From Acidimicrobiia bacterium (GTDB lineage Bacteria > Actinomycetota > Acidimicrobiia > IMCC26256 > JAGNEX01), in the NCBI GenBank assembly GCA_020637365.1, contig JACJWE010000002.1:62001-126000 (forward strand): 64,000 bases of DNA. Direction: 5' to 3'. Both the position numbers and the translations under genes were made by a program. The number at the start of each line of letters is the position of its first letter. Position 1 is the stretch's first letter. Shown here one piece after another: positions 29,835 through 38,773 of the stretch. Below the pieces are notes generated by a model. It had not been told where the DNA came from. It ran no database searches and worked only from the letters and a program-made list of their open reading frames with translations.

Positions 29835-31281
29835 ACCTCTCCCAAACGTGGTGCGTCTCGCCACAATGCAATCGGACCCAGCGCCTCGACGAGCGTTGCG
29901 ATCGTTTCATGCATCCTGGCCTGTCCCTCGGCGATCAGCACTCGATCGCGGGTCACTCCTGAGCGGAGGTCGGTGACATTGGCGAGTAGTCGACGGCCGA
30001 GTTCACCGGAGCTGCCCGAACCTTCGGTCCAGTGGACGACCAAGACGGTGAGACCCAGGCGTCGCGCCCATTCCAGCAGAGCGCTGGTCATCGGGCTTTG
30101 TACGTCGTCGACGAATGCCAGCGGAATGAGGTCGGGTCGGGCCAGCGCAGCGACGACCGCCAGAGCGACCGCTCCTCCATCGACGTTGCGGGCCGGCACC
30201 AAGACTCGAGCACCTGATGGCGTTGGGAACAGCCGACCGACGATGAAGCCGCTGACACCTGGACTGGCCGAAACCAGGCTGATCGGCAGACGATGGCGCT
30301 GGAGCATCCCGGAGAGCTCCCCATCAACGCCGCTGGACCTCCCGGAGCCACGTCACCTGCGTAGAGCTGTTGGGCGAGCCGTGACACCGTGTCATAGAAC
30401 CGTCGCTGCGTACCTGGAGTCCGTTGCGTCAGCGCGGCTGCGAGCCCCAGCCCCAGACGTTCGACGGTCACCGGCGAATCGGCGGTGGAGCGGGTGAGTG
30501 CTCGCCGCGTTCACGGGGACGTGGGCCGCGATCAGGTCGTTCCAACCAGGATCGGTAAGTTCGACGTGATCGATTCCGGCAGCGAGAGACTTCCGGGCGG
30601 CAGGCCGGTCGCGTCAGCGTCACCGACTTGCAGGCCAACCGTCCCGAGGTGGAGCGGATCGTCCCATTCGAAAAACCCTTTCGCTCCAATCGTGTTGAAC
30701 ACCCCGAGCCCAAGCGAAATGGACAGGGCACGCCAGTCGGCCTCGCGACCCGACCGACGAACTCCCGGCCCGACGATGAAACCCCAGACATCGTCCAGCA
30801 TCGCTGGGATCGCCGGGTCCTGGGGATCGCGTGCCTCACCGACCGCCGACCCAGCAGGGCCCGAGCGGGTCACGTCGACCCCTAGGGCCGAATGAGTGCC
30901 TGTGCTCCCCTGAGGCTCTGTACCGTGCTGGGCGTCCGGCGCGAATTGAGGGTTCCGTCGATCGCTGCTGCTCGGAACTACGAACCAGCGTGGCGACAAG
31001 CTGCGCAACGTGGGGAGTGCAGCGTCGGCAGAAAGCACTGACGGCGTTTCAGTTTGGCTGACCAAACCGGTCGCAACCGCCCAGTCGCCGTCGAAATAGA
31101 CGCCGGGGTGGGGCCCGAGTTCACCTGCCGCCATCGCGAGGGTTCTCGCGACTGGCGGCGGTGCATGGACCCACTCCAATGCCGAATCGCCGACCGGCGC
31201 TGACTCGACACCTTCGGCCACGAACACGGTATGCATCCCGGCGGCGCGAAGCCGCTCCACCATCGCTGAGCGACCGGCCAC
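29831..31281 (-). pseudogene. Thiamine-diphosphate (acetolactate synthase-like) enzyme homologue, frame broken at three places
   Basis: GTG 31281 (VAGRSAMVERLRAAGMHTVFVAEG) starts a chain with the layout of TPP enzymes. The PYR-like N-terminus is followed by a middle domain VWGFIVGPGVRRSG through FNTIGAKGFFEWDDPLHLGTVG, then a PP-like end (RLPISLVSASPGVSGF, NVDGGAVALAVVAALARPDLIPLAFVDD). Frames change near 30580, 30490 and 30335. Restoring them gives about 483 residues. The classical GDG-N metal motif is not clear, so it may be catalytically divergent even if intact. It is coupled to the NIPSNAP-like gene and follows an SDR. Confidence 0.5.
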
Positions 31282-31310
31282 CGGAAAACCTATCCGTCGA
31301 TCCGACCGAC

Positions 31311-32228
31311 CTAGATCGACCGAAGTCCGGGTGCTCGACAGCCGAAGACCTTGGCGTTCAGCTTGGCGCCGAGTTCGGCCGGGTCCCAGCGAGCGCCGGG
31401 CTTTTCGATCATGTTGCCGTAGTCCCACGGCATGAACTTGATGATCGAGTCGCCGACGGCGCGCAACACCTGACCCGTGACGTGTTGAGCTTCGTCAGAT
31501 GCCAACCACGCGACCAGGGGCGACGAGTTGGATGGGTCGCGAATGTCGTATTCGGTGAACTCGTCGGGCTCTTTTGCCTGCAGATCGGCACGACCCATGG
31601 TCGCGGTGATCCTGGTCATTCCCGCGGGGGCCAGGCAGTTCACCGTCACGCCCATCTTGTACAGCTCGAGGCTGGTCGTCAGCGTGAAGGAGGCAATCCC
31701 ACCCTTCGCTGCGGTGTAGTTGGCCTGACCAAAGTTGCCTTCCAAGCCAGCACCGGACGTCGTGGTGATGATTCGCCCACGTTGCTGTTCACCTGTGCTC
31801 TGGTAGAGCTCACGCCAATGACGCGTCGCGTGACTCACCGGACAGAACGTGCCCTTGAGGTGCACGCGAATCACCGAATCCCAGTCTTGTTCGGTCATCT
31901 TGAAGATCACTCGGTCGCGCACAATCCCGGCGTTGCAGACCACGATGTCCAATCGACCCCAGGTGTCGATCGCCTGTTGAACCATGGCACCGGCCTGTTC
32001 ATAGTCGGCAACATCGGCGGTGTTCGCCACCGCTTCACCACCCCGTTCTTTGATCATGTTGACCACAAGGTCGGCGTCATTGGTCTCTGAGCCGGTCCCA
32101 TCGACCGTGACACCCAGATCGTTCACGACGACCCTTGCTCCCTCTTTGGCGAGTTCGAGGGCGTGACCTCGGCCGATGCCGTGTGCCGCTCCGGTGACGA
32201 TGGCGACTTTCCCGTCGAGCATTCCCAT
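31311..32228 (-). CDS. Short-chain dehydrogenase/reductase, 17beta-HSD4-like
   Basis: ATG 32228 (MGMLDGKVAIVTGAAHGIG) is chosen over the longer frame to 32408 because AAGGAAAG lies upstream and the Rossmann motif then starts normally; 305 residues. Visible: TGAAHGIG, VCNAG, SGAGLEGNFG and YTAAKGG catalytic Tyr-Lys. Such SDRs oxidise 3-hydroxyacyl-CoA or hydroxysteroid substrates with NAD. The gene is divergent from the acyl-CoA ligase-like gene across the operator at 32342. Confidence 0.9.
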   Translation of the reverse strand: MGMLDGKVAIVTGAAHGIGRGHALELAKEGARVVVNDLGVTVDGTGSETNDADLVVNMIKERGGEAVANTADVADYEQAGAMVQQAIDTWGRLDIVVCNAGIVRDRVIFKMTEQDWDSVIRVHLKGTFCPVSHATRHWRELYQSTGEQQRGRIITTTSGAGLEGNFGQANYTAAKGGIASFTLTTSLELYKMGVTVNCLAPAGMTRITATMGRADLQAKEPDEFTEYDIRDPSNSSPLVAWLASDEAQHVTGQVLRAVGDSIIKFMPWDYGNMIEKPGARWDPAELGAKLNAKVFGCRAPGLRSI

Positions 32229-32341
32229 GCTGTTGCTTTCCTTGCGTCGGAGGGCAATAACCCAAGTGGCGATGACCCAGGTGTTGTAGCGCCCTGTTCG
32301 GTGCGTGACTTTTGGGCGTACCGTGGTGGGCACGACCCGCA

Positions 32342-32363
32342 AGATTGAAACCTGTTCTAATTT
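32342..32363. promoter_or_regulatory. KstR-like operator between divergent SDR and FadD genes (site 2)
   Basis: On the minus strand the site reads AAATTAGAAC-AG-GTTTCAATCT, sharing AAATnAGAAC-N2-GTT with the palindrome at 19213. It is 46 bases before the ligase-like start and about 114 before the SDR start, so it could control both. Confidence 0.6.
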
Positions 32364-32408
32364 AGTGACCCGAATCGACCGCACAAAAGATGATCCGAGC
32401 GAGTTCAC

Positions 32409-34009
32409 ATGTCAGACAACCTTTCGGTCCTGTTCGAATCCGTGGTCGACTCGCGACCACATGCCCTCGCGCTGGTGCGCGGAGACGAACAGCTGAGCTT
32501 CGCCCAACTTGACGGTCGAGCCAATCAGATAGCCAACAGGCTCAAGGCGCTCGGCGTTGCGCCAGGTGCACATGTTGGGCTGCACCTCAACAATCAGGTT
32601 CACTTCTTTGCCGCCATGCTCGGCTGCCTCAAGGCGGGCGCGGTGCCCTTGGCATTCAGCACGCGCCTCTTGGCCTCCGAGCTGGCCGACGCAATCGATT
32701 TCTTAGATGTCGAGGGCATCTTCACCGAAGGTGATCACGCCACGGTGGTCGCGGACGCGTCGATGGCCACCGCTCAACTGCAGTTCGTCGTCGTCTTCGA
32801 CGAATTGTCTGAGCACCGCGCGATCAATGCCAGCAACCACGTCTCTGAACATGACCTCGCTGGCGAACCCACAGACCGTCCGACCGGCACCGTTCGTTCT
32901 GCTGAGGATCCGTTCATTCTGGTGACCGCGGGCGTTCTCGACGACCCGCCGGACTGGTTTGGAAGCAGGCCGACTTCTTCTATGCAGCGCTCGGCGCTGG
33001 TGACCCGACCGGCACCGAAGGGCCACTTCCCGAAAACGCACCGCTCACCGATCGCCTCGCCCCGGTTGGGTCGCTCGTCGTGATGCCGCTCGCTCGCCCC
33101 TATCATCCAGCGGGTCAATGGCCAGCTTGGATGGCCTGGTTCGCAGGCGGCACCGTCGTGTTCGACGCCAGTGCCACGCTGAGGCCCCATCAGATCCTGT
33201 CCACCGCGGCAGAGACTGGGGTCACGATGTTGCTGACGACGGGCGACGCTATGTGTCGGCCGTTGGCGGAGTCACTCGCGCAACACAGCGTTGACCTGTC
33301 CCGACTGACCCGGTGGGTTTCATCCGGAGCGATTTGGTCCAACGATGTCAAGGCCCTCCTGGCGCGTCTACTTCCGACGGTCGACCTGTTCGATGGCAGC
33401 AGCGATCCGGGCGCACCCGCAGGAAGCGTCGCCACGATGGGATGGAGCTTTGACGAATCGACCGTCTTCGCACATGGCGATGTTGCGGTTCTCGACGATC
33501 AGGACCACCCGATCGGCGCAGGATCTCCGGTCATTGGCCGCCTCGCCGGTGCCGGGCATATCCCGCTCGGCTTCTATCGAGATCCCAAACGCAACGCCCG
33601 AACTTTTGTCGAGGTCGCCAGCAAGCGGTACGTGATGTCTGGGGCCCGCGCAACGGTCGACAGCAACGGTCGCATCCACATCGTCGACGACGGGTTTCGG
33701 ACGATTAATACCGGCGGTGAACGGGTCTTTGGCCAAGAGGTCGAAAGCATCCTCCGCCAGATGCCCGGCGTCGCCGATGTGGTCGTCGTCGGCGTCGACG
33801 ACGCCTATTGGGGTGAGCGGGTAACCGCCGTCATCCAGCCCGACCGGTCGACCAGGGTCTCACTTGATGGCGTCAGCAGTTTCTGCCAAGGTCGGTTAGC
33901 TAGCCACAAGATTCCGAAGTCGATCGTGTTGGTCGACGCGATCGCACATCATCCCGATGGACAACCAGATGACGGGTGGGCTCGGATACAGGCTCAAAGT
34001 GCCATTTGA
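32409..34009 (+). CDS. Degenerate acyl-CoA synthetase (FadD-like), one frame break
   Basis: The frame shifts by one missing base near 32950; reading across gives PFILVTAGVLDDPP then GLVWKQADFFYAALGAGD, about 533 residues in all. The alignment with FadD enzymes is clear, e.g. INTGGERVFGQEVESIL and VVVGVDDAYWGERVTAVIQP. However, the ATP-binding loop (normally TGGTTGxPKG) reads TAGVLDDPPG. The catalytic lysine segment (xPxGKxDY) reads HPDGQPDDG, and the GDW/GR hinge residues are changed. It looks like a pseudoenzyme or decaying paralogue beside an intact ligase. Confidence 0.7.
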
Positions 34010-34077
34010 AGCGGCGCGATAATCAAACGCCAGCGATACGCCTTCCTCGAAGGCACACGCGAAAAAGGGGAACGTCG

Positions 34078-35631
34078 ATGATCCACAGCAACGGTGTATG
34101 GGACCTCATCGCACAACGAGCTGCGGCCACACCGGACTCGGTCTTTATGGCCGACGACGTGGGCAACGAGATGACCTTCGGCGCATATGCAACCTGCGCC
34201 GAACAGGTGGCTGCAGGACTGTTCGACCTCGGCGTTCGACCGGGTTCTGTCGTGTCGTGGCAGCTGCCGACGTGGATCGAAGCAGCCGTTCTGGTGGGTG
34301 CCCTCAGTCGACTCGGCGCGATCCAGAACCCGCTCGTACCGATTTACCGCGAGAAGGAAGTCAGCTTCATCGTTCGTCAAGCCGACCCGGCTTTGATGGT
34401 GATGCCTGGGGTCTGGCGAGGTTTTGATTACAGCGAGATGGCTCACCGCGTCGCGGAACAGGCCAATGCGGACGGCGCCGATGTAGCTGTCATCTCCCCC
34501 GGGCGAGACCTACCCACCGGCGATCCGGCAGTCCTCCCACCTGTTCCCGAGGTCGCTCAAACAGCCGACGACGCACCTGTCCGCTGGATCTTCTATTCGA
34601 GTGGAACGACCGCAGATCCAAAGGGCGCGCAGCACACCGACCCGTCGGTCATCGCTGGAGCGATGGTCAACGTCGTCAGTGTTGGTTGGACGCCACAGGA
34701 CGTCATCTTGTTGGTCTTCCCGTTCACCCACATCGGCGGCATCGGTCTGATGTTGGGGGCGATCGCTGTTGGATGTCGCCTCGCCCTGGTGGAAGCGTTC
34801 TCCCCCGAAGGAACAGCCCAGGTCTGTTTCGATCAGAAGGTCACGGTCGCCGGGGGTGCAACACCGATCCACCAAGCACTCCTCTCGGTGCATCGATCCC
34901 AACCCGATGCTGGTCTGCTCGACAGCGTGCGGGTCTATCCCGGCGGCGGCGCGTCCAAACCCCCAGCGCTGCATTACGAGATGAAGAACGAGCTCAACTC
35001 CGCTGGGATCGTCTCGGGCTACGGACTGACCGAATGCCCAATCTTGGCCATGAACAAGATCACCGACTCAGATGAGCACCTCGCCAACACCGAAGGCGCG
35101 CCAGCGCCCGGTGTCACGGTCAAGATCGTGACCCTCGACGGAGATGTCGCCGGGGTTGGTCAAGTTGGAGAGATCCGGGTCAAGGCGCCGCAGCTCATGC
35201 GGGGCTATCTCGACGCCACGCTCGATGAATACGCCTTTGACGACGACGGATTCTTCCGCACCGGCGACCTCGGCAAACAAGACGACGAAGGATTCATCAC
35301 CATCACGGGACGCCTCAAGGACGTCATCATCCGCAAGGGCGAAAACATCTCGGCGGTCGAAGTCGAAAACCTGCTCTACACACACCCAAAGATCGCCGAT
35401 GTCGCGGTGATCGGCGTACCCGACGAGGTTCTGGGTGAACGTTGCTGCGCCGTTGTGGTGCTGGCAGAGAGCGCGGAGGCTTTGAGCCTTGACGAGGTTT
35501 TTGCGTTTTGTGCAGCCGAGGGTTTGATGACCCAGAAGATCCCCGAACGCCTCGAGATCGTCGATGCGTTGCCGCGCAATCCAACCGGCAAAATTTTGAA
35601 GGGCGACCTGCGCAAGACCTACGCAGGCTGA
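34078..35631 (+). CDS. Acyl-CoA ligase (AMP-forming), cyclohexanecarboxylate-CoA ligase-like
   Basis: ATG 34078 with AAGGGG about 8 bases upstream; 517 residues. All adenylation motifs are intact: FYSSGTTADPKGAQHT (P-loop), SGYGLTECPI, FRTGDLGKQDDEGFITITGR, RKGENISAVEVENLL, and PRNPTGKILKGDLRK with the catalytic lysine. It activates a carboxylic acid to its CoA ester at the entry of a catabolic route. It follows the degenerate ligase on the same strand. Confidence 0.9.
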   Translation: MIHSNGVWDLIAQRAAATPDSVFMADDVGNEMTFGAYATCAEQVAAGLFDLGVRPGSVVSWQLPTWIEAAVLVGALSRLGAIQNPLVPIYREKEVSFIVRQADPALMVMPGVWRGFDYSEMAHRVAEQANADGADVAVISPGRDLPTGDPAVLPPVPEVAQTADDAPVRWIFYSSGTTADPKGAQHTDPSVIAGAMVNVVSVGWTPQDVILLVFPFTHIGGIGLMLGAIAVGCRLALVEAFSPEGTAQVCFDQKVTVAGGATPIHQALLSVHRSQPDAGLLDSVRVYPGGGASKPPALHYEMKNELNSAGIVSGYGLTECPILAMNKITDSDEHLANTEGAPAPGVTVKIVTLDGDVAGVGQVGEIRVKAPQLMRGYLDATLDEYAFDDDGFFRTGDLGKQDDEGFITITGRLKDVIIRKGENISAVEVENLLYTHPKIADVAVIGVPDEVLGERCCAVVVLAESAEALSLDEVFAFCAAEGLMTQKIPERLEIVDALPRNPTGKILKGDLRKTYAG

Positions 35632-35700
35632 CAGCCGGTCGACACATGCCAATCCGAGCGTGATCCGGTGACGCTGGGCAGCTACCGCTGCGTTGCCAGG

Positions 35701-35747
35701 TTGTCCGAGGAACGGTTTGTCCGAGCAACGGTTTGTCCGCGGAACGT
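35701..35747 (+). repeat. Three tandem 16-bp repeats
   Basis: Units TTTGTCCGAGNAACGG begin at 35701 (one base short), 35716 and 35732. Non-coding spacer. Confidence 0.85.
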
Positions 35748-35957
35748 TTCTCCGCTCAGCAGCAGCGCCGGAGCTGGGGCCACCGCGCCGGACGCCCGGG
35801 CAGGGCCGGCCCCGTTGGCCGCAGGGGCTGTGCAGCCGACCGTCCGAGCCACGGATGCCGTGATCGGCGCGCCACTTCTGAGCGCGAAGCCCGACCGAAC
35901 GAGAACACCGCTGGCCCGGTGCAAAGGGTGAGAATCTTTGCCGCGGACGCGCGTTCT

Positions 35958-35973
35958 CTGACATGATTGTCAG
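35958..35973. promoter_or_regulatory. TGAC-N6-GTCA operator (site 1), upstream of LLM gene
   Basis: CTGACATGATTGTCAG: 6-bp perfect arms (CTGACA/TGTCAG). It lies 125 bases before the LLM start. The same CTGAC-N6-GTCAG pattern recurs at 43035, and TGAC-N6-GTCA at 38724. Confidence 0.65.
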
Positions 35974-36097
35974 GAAACGCGACTGCCCGCCCGGAGCTGC
36001 GCTACTGGAGCCAGACGCCATCGGTTCACGGCCCCTTGTGGTGCCCGAGACCCGCAGCTACTGGCCCAGAAAACCCGAACACAAAGGAAACTGTTCA

Positions 36098-37225
36098 ATG
36101 GAATTCGGATTCTTCGCTCAGGGCGCGGTGCCCAAGCCGATTGCGGACAAAAACCCCAACGCTGAGCACGAACGCCTCATCGCTAACCTCGAGTTGGGCG
36201 TCTATGCCGAAGAGTGCAACTTCAAATACACGTGGGCATCGGAGCATCACTTCCTCGAGGAGTACTCCCACATGTCCACGCCCGAGGTCTATCTGGCGAT
36301 GGTCGCAGCGAGGACGTCACGGATCCACATCGGCTCCTCGATCATGAACATCACCCCGTATGTCAACCACCCATTTCGAGTGGCTGAGCAGGTCGCGATG
36401 TTGGACCACCTCTCGAAGGGACGTTTTGAGTTTGGGACCGGCCGCGGCTCCTCGACCACCGAAATGTTTGGATTCGGGATCGAAAACGCTGACGACACCA
36501 AAGACATGTGGGACGAGTCCATCCGCGAGTTTCCCAAGATGTGGCGTGAGACCGAATACAGCCACGACGGCAAGTGGTTCTCAACCCCCGTGCGCAACGT
36601 GCTCCCCAAGCCGTACACCCAACCTCACCCACCCATGTGGGTCGCCGCCGGGTCGCCGAGCACGTTTGAAAAGGCCGCCCAGCTCGGTTTGGGTGTCATC
36701 TGTTTCTCGTTCGGTCCACCCGACCGCCTCGGACCTCTCATCGAGACCTACAAAAAGACGATCGAGAACTGCGATCCGGTCGGCGAGTGGGTCAACAACA
36801 ACGTGATGTGCGTCACCAACCTGGTCTGTCTGGAAGACCGCGACGACGCCTTCAAACTGGGCTCCGAAATCGGCATGAGCTACTACCACTCACAGGTTGT
36901 CCGTTGGCTCGACAGCTTCCCTCGCCCGAAGGATTTTCCCGTCTGGCCCGAGGTGCTCCCCGAACCAACGCCAGCCCAGCTGGAAGCGGTTGGAAAGACT
37001 GCATCGGTCATCGTCGGCGACCCCGACGACTGTGCCGAAGGGCTGCGCAAGTGGGAATCACTCGGAGCTGACATCTTGACGTTCTCGCCTTTGACGACCC
37101 AGATCTCCCTCCAAGACGCCAAGCGGGTGTTCCGGACGTTCGGCGAGCAGGTCATTCCCAAGTTCGACCCTGAACCCGAATTGCACTCCACAACCAAACA
37201 GCGGATCGAACAGACCGGTAAGTAG
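36098..37225 (+). CDS. LLM-class flavin-dependent oxidoreductase
   Basis: ATG 36098 with AAAGGA about 9 bases upstream; 375 residues. Luciferase-like fold: MEFGFFAQG start, YTWASEHHFLEEY, TSRIHIGSSIMN, HPFRVAEQVAMLDHLSKGRFEFGTGRG (here given in part), and HPPMWVAAGSPSTFEKAAQLG. It would oxidise an organic substrate with a reduced flavin. It stands alone between an operator-like palindrome and a strong terminator, so it is probably monocistronic. Confidence 0.9.
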   Translation: MEFGFFAQGAVPKPIADKNPNAEHERLIANLELGVYAEECNFKYTWASEHHFLEEYSHMSTPEVYLAMVAARTSRIHIGSSIMNITPYVNHPFRVAEQVAMLDHLSKGRFEFGTGRGSSTTEMFGFGIENADDTKDMWDESIREFPKMWRETEYSHDGKWFSTPVRNVLPKPYTQPHPPMWVAAGSPSTFEKAAQLGLGVICFSFGPPDRLGPLIETYKKTIENCDPVGEWVNNNVMCVTNLVCLEDRDDAFKLGSEIGMSYYHSQVVRWLDSFPRPKDFPVWPEVLPEPTPAQLEAVGKTASVIVGDPDDCAEGLRKWESLGADILTFSPLTTQISLQDAKRVFRTFGEQVIPKFDPEPELHSTTKQRIEQTGK

Positions 37226-37260
37226 TCGGCAGAGGCCCCACGACCTCGCCAACGAACAGT

Positions 37261-37314
37261 CAACAAAAGATGGTGGCAGGGCGACAAAACGCTCCGCCAC
37301 CATCTCTTTTGTTG
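37261..37314 (+). terminator. Strong intrinsic terminator after the LLM gene
   Basis: CAACAAAAGATGGTGGC (37261-37277) pairs with GCCACCATC plus CTTTTGTTG (37296-37314), ending in a T-rich arm. The A-rich left and T-rich right arms would let it work in both directions. Confidence 0.85.
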
Positions 37315-37395
37315 CACCCATCCAGCAACAGGGTCGCGGCGATGCACCCTGCCCCGGTACCTTTCGCCACGACGGCCAAGTGTCTCACCACTCAA

Positions 37396-37518
37396 CGTGA
37401 TATTGCAAGATGCATTCGTGAGCTGAGCTATATCGGCACCGCCGACCCCACAACTTGAGAAAAATCAAGAGAGAAGATGAACAGCAACCCAATAGGATCT
37501 ACCCATTGCAATATCGCG
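37396..37518. repeat. Distant inverted repeat flanking a promoter region
   Basis: CGTGATATTGCAA (37396-37408) and TTGCAATATCGCG (37506-37518) are inverted copies with one mismatch, about 100 bases apart, just upstream of the gene at 37537. They could be two binding sites of one regulator. The rest of 37315-37536 shows no gene. Confidence 0.45.
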
Positions 37519-37536
37519 TAGACATTTGGGGATTTG

Positions 37537-38628
37537 ATGGGCCGGAACGGATGGATAAAAGCAGCCGCTGGTTTGACGGGTGCAACGCTCAGCGTGGCCC
37601 ATGGACCCGTCGCTTCAGCGGCCTGTAGCGGGATCTGCGGATCCGATACAGCCAATCTCGCAGCGCAAAGCGGTGGCACAGCCCAACTCGTCTGGGTCTC
37701 AGCGGCGCTCGGGGCATGTTCCATCGCTGCGGTTTCGGCGTTGGTCTTGCGGCGCCCGACTCCCGCTCAAGACATCGCCATCGAGTCGCTGGAAAGCAGA
37801 GCCCTTGCTGCCGACGCGTTGGCAGTTGAGCGCCTCGGCGCCGGACCAGATCAACACGTGCTCGCCGACCTGGCACGGCACCCGGGCCGGGCAGAGCACG
37901 GTACCGCCACACCAGCGGACCGTCACCACCCCATCCTTGTGACCGCGGGGCGCTCAGAGGCTCATGAATCCTCCACATCACCGAGCGCTGCCGACCTAGC
38001 TATCGCAGCGCGCTCAGCCGCAATCTCGGACGCCGCGTCTGCTCACGACGGCCGATCCGATACTGCACTGGGCGGGCCCCGACCGGTCGACGCCACCGCC
38101 ACTACCAATGCGTCGGCATCGACCGACGCATTGTCGGATCCGTCTCATTCGACGGCCGCAGACATGCGTCGTGGGTCGTGGCTCTACGGCAACATCACAC
38201 CAGAGATCGCCGCCAAAATCGAGGCCTTTCACAAAGAACAAGAGGCCCGCCACAGCCAACCCGTGCAGGGTCGCGGGAGCGACATTCGCGACGTCGTCGC
38301 CCCGGTGGACCCGTCGGCATTGGACGTGTCACCAGCATCCGGCGCGGTCGTTCACGTCCGCCGTGAGCTGCATGCCAGCCTCACGGTTACGCCTGAGGAT
38401 CGTCTCGCCCATTGGAGCAAGGCCAGCGCGAATCAGGCCCACACGGCTCAGATCATTCAGTTCCCACGGTCACGCCGACAGGCGGTCGTCTCAGGCGCGC
38501 GCCTTCGCGAAGCGAGCTTTTCGTTTACACCTCGACCGGTCGAATGGAGGGGCCTGAGCGAACCGACACCGACCGTTGTCGCTGACGACTGGTTCGAGCC
38601 CGTTTCACTGCACCTCGCGGCCGTGTAG
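37537..38628 (+). CDS. Unknown membrane protein with N-terminal signal/anchor
   Basis: ATG 37537 has GGGGA 4 bases upstream; 363 residues. Residues ~8-30 look like a signal sequence (AAAGLTGATLSVAHGPVASAAC), followed by a Cys pair CSGIC and a membrane segment LVWVSAALGACSIAAVSALVL with RRP after it. The remainder is Ala/Ser/Asp-rich with no recognised domain; WLYGNITPEIAAKIEAFHKEQEA is the only helix-like stretch. Function unknown; the sequence composition looks normal for the genome. Confidence 0.6.
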   Translation: MGRNGWIKAAAGLTGATLSVAHGPVASAACSGICGSDTANLAAQSGGTAQLVWVSAALGACSIAAVSALVLRRPTPAQDIAIESLESRALAADALAVERLGAGPDQHVLADLARHPGRAEHGTATPADRHHPILVTAGRSEAHESSTSPSAADLAIAARSAAISDAASAHDGRSDTALGGPRPVDATATTNASASTDALSDPSHSTAADMRRGSWLYGNITPEIAAKIEAFHKEQEARHSQPVQGRGSDIRDVVAPVDPSALDVSPASGAVVHVRRELHASLTVTPEDRLAHWSKASANQAHTAQIIQFPRSRRQAVVSGARLREASFSFTPRPVEWRGLSEPTPTVVADDWFEPVSLHLAAV

Positions 38629-38723
38629 TACCGGCGCCGCTGACGCCGCCCCAAGCCCAGCACACGCTGCTTTGTGTGACGGATGCATTCGCGCCTGCCT
38701 GCCAAGTAGATTCGCTGACCATA

Positions 38724-38741
38724 TGTGACGCACATGTCACA
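38724..38741. promoter_or_regulatory. TGAC-N6-GTCA operator (site 2), upstream of aldehyde dehydrogenase
   Basis: TGTGAC-GCACAT-GTCACA: 6-bp perfect arms, 32 bases before the ATG at 38774. It shares TGAC-N6-GTCA with sites at 35958 and 43035. Confidence 0.65.
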
Positions 38742-38773
38742 TTCGAGTCCGCAACGACGCAGATAGGGACGAT

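Larger units (their letters stand above)
35632..36097. other. Intergenic region before the LLM oxidoreductase
   Basis: No gene supported. A triplicated 16-base word TTTGTCCGAGNAACGG lies at 35701-35747, followed by GC-rich sequence, and the operator-like palindrome at 35958. AAAGGA at about 36083 is the SD of the next gene. Confidence 0.6.

Noticed and set aside
35668..35931. Small Ala/Arg-rich ORF before the LLM gene
   Set aside because: It spans the 16-bp repeats, has no SD and matching frames exist on both strands; treated as spacer.
38724..38741. CRP/GlxR site
   Set aside because: TGTGA and TCACA are 8 bases apart rather than 6; it fits the TGAC-N6-GTCA group better.
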